A stretch of 7,704 bases of DNA from Cyclobacteriaceae bacterium (GTDB lineage Bacteria; Bacteroidota; Bacteroidia; Cytophagales; Cyclobacteriaceae). The position numbers were made by a program, and so were the translations under genes. Positions 6,990 through 7,704 of the stretch are shown piece after piece. The notes below the pieces were generated by a model, which made no database searches, was not told the origin of the DNA, and saw only the letters and a program-made list of their open reading frames with translations. The stretch spans positions 1 to 7,704 of the forward strand of contig JANQST010000476.1 of NCBI GenBank assembly GCA_028279155.1, given 5' to 3'. Positions within the stretch are counted from its first letter, which is position 1; every line of letters starts with the position of its first letter.

Positions 6990-7704
6990 ATGAAAAGAAA
7001 CTTACTAGCCAATCTCAAGAAATTCATTTCCCTTTTCCTATTTCTTGGTTTATTCAGCTTAAACGCTCAAGACCTTCAATGGGTAAACGGATACGTTAGC
7101 GGGCTAGCTTCTGTTGGAGATGTCACAACAGATGCTGCAGGCAATGTTTACATTGTCGGAGGGTTTTCAAGTACTGTTGATTTTGATCCTGGAGCCGGGA
7201 CTACCAACATGACCTCCAATGGATCATTTGACATCTTCATCAGCAAACTAACTTCTTCTGGGGCTCTCACATGGGTCAGAACCATTGGAGGATCTAATAA
7301 CGATGGTGCCTCTGGCGTTGAGGTTGATGCATCTGGCAACGTGTATATCACAGGCTGGTTTCAAGAATCTAATATTGATTTTGATCCGGGTATAGGAATA
7401 ACAAACCTTACGTCTGCTGGAAGCACAGATGTCTATGTGCTAAAATTGAATAGTTCAGGACTTTTTCAATGGGTTTATCAAGGCGGAGGGACTTCTCCTG
7501 ATCAATCCAATGACATTGCAGTAGACGGATCTGGTAATGTGTACATCACTGGACAAACGTTCGGTGGTGATTTTGATGACGGTCCAAGTACTGTAACTCT
7601 TGGCGGAAATGGGAATACAGATATTTTCGTCGTAAAAACGGATGCTAGCGGAAAATTCCAATGGGGACAAGACTTTGGGAGCACAGGAAGGGATGAAGGT
7701 GAGG
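6990..7704 (+). CDS. Secreted SBBP-repeat beta-propeller protein (3' truncated)
   Basis: This reading frame opens at ATG 6990 and stays open to the right edge, giving 238 residues plus one base. The signal peptide is clear: KRNLLANLKK, a Phe/Leu-rich core, and likely cleavage after LNAQ near residue 27. The mature part consists of roughly 65-residue repeats of the SBBP (seven-bladed beta-propeller) type. GNVY recurs at 51, 116 and 182 (GNVYIVGGF, GNVYITGWF, GNVYITGQT). DFDPG/DFDDG occur at about 64, 130 and 194, DIFISKL/DVYVLKL/DIFVVKT at 81, 147 and 211, and a conserved Trp at 95, 161 and 225. In Bacteroidota such proteins are usually exported and often end in a type IX secretion sorting domain, which would lie beyond this window. 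The gene diverges from the sigma operon and shares its upstream region. Exact function is unknown; surface binding or a structural role is a guess. Confidence 0.9.
   Translation, partial: MKRNLLANLKKFISLFLFLGLFSLNAQDLQWVNGYVSGLASVGDVTTDAAGNVYIVGGFSSTVDFDPGAGTTNMTSNGSFDIFISKLTSSGALTWVRTIGGSNNDGASGVEVDASGNVYITGWFQESNIDFDPGIGITNLTSAGSTDVYVLKLNSSGLFQWVYQGGGTSPDQSNDIAVDGSGNVYITGQTFGGDFDDGPSTVTLGGNGNTDIFVVKTDASGKFQWGQDFGSTGRDEGE
7140..7550 (+). repeat. In-frame SBBP repeat units within the propeller gene
   Basis: Three copies of a GGy-AAy-GTk-TAy-ATy core encoding GNVYI begin at 7140, 7335 and 7533, so the unit is about 195-198 bp. The copies differ mainly at silent positions, which indicates an old, protein-level repeat rather than a recent tandem duplication. 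It is part of the coding sequence, not a mobile or CRISPR repeat. Confidence 0.75.

Noticed and set aside
6985..6993. ATGCCATGA two-codon mini-ORF whose stop overlaps the SBBP start codon
   Set aside because: Such short overlaps arise easily by chance, and nothing else supports a leader peptide.
7140..7550. Regularly spaced repeats as a possible CRISPR array
   Set aside because: The repeats are in frame, about 195 bp apart, diverged at silent sites and encode a known propeller-repeat motif.
7148..7684. - strand open frames at the right end
   Set aside because: They are antisense to the SBBP-repeat gene; their similarity to each other simply mirrors its repeats.

Overview
The window looks like chromosome from a Bacteroidota bacterium, probably a Cytophagia- or Flavobacteriia-like lineage. 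The pointers are the domain architectures: a two-component-propeller/Y_Y_Y sensor ending in a LuxR-type HTH, a TPR-TM-LuxR regulator, a TPR-CHAT protein beside an ECF sigma factor and a TM-TPR protein, and an SBBP propeller exoprotein. Signal peptides ending in ...AQ, moderately AT-rich DNA and no clear Shine-Dalgarno sequences fit the same assignment. The genus cannot be fixed from sequence alone.

Layout. (1) 1-2469, + strand: two overlapping genes encode membrane-tethered one-component regulators. The first, cut by the left edge, senses with a beta-propeller/Y_Y_Y ectodomain. The second senses with a periplasmic TPR solenoid. Both end in very similar cytoplasmic LuxR-type HTH domains. (2) 2470-2580: a short gap with four alternating C-rich and G-rich segments that can form mutually exclusive hairpins, the last followed by a T run. 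(3) 2581-5691, + strand: a large exported TPR protein with a C-terminal CHAT (caspase-like) domain, one C-terminal membrane anchor and a short cytoplasmic tail. (4) 5615-6869, - strand: an ECF-type sigma factor followed by a TM-TPR protein that looks like its anti-sigma factor, overlapping by 11 bp. This pair converges on the CHAT gene, and the 3' ends overlap by 77 bp on opposite strands. (5) 6870-6989: a divergent intergenic region with a near-perfect inverted repeat around an A-rich spacer. (6) 6990 to the right edge, + strand: the start of a secreted SBBP-repeat beta-propeller protein, cut by the window edge.

How the parts may work together (inference). The CHAT protein and the TPR half of the anti-sigma-like protein are both predicted to lie in the periplasm. 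A plausible model is a trans-envelope circuit in which the CHAT protease, through its TPRs, acts on the TM-TPR protein to release the sigma factor. The sigma factor may then act on its own promoter and on the divergent SBBP gene. The two LuxR-type regulators are a separate set of membrane sensors, and their similar HTH domains suggest overlapping DNA targets.
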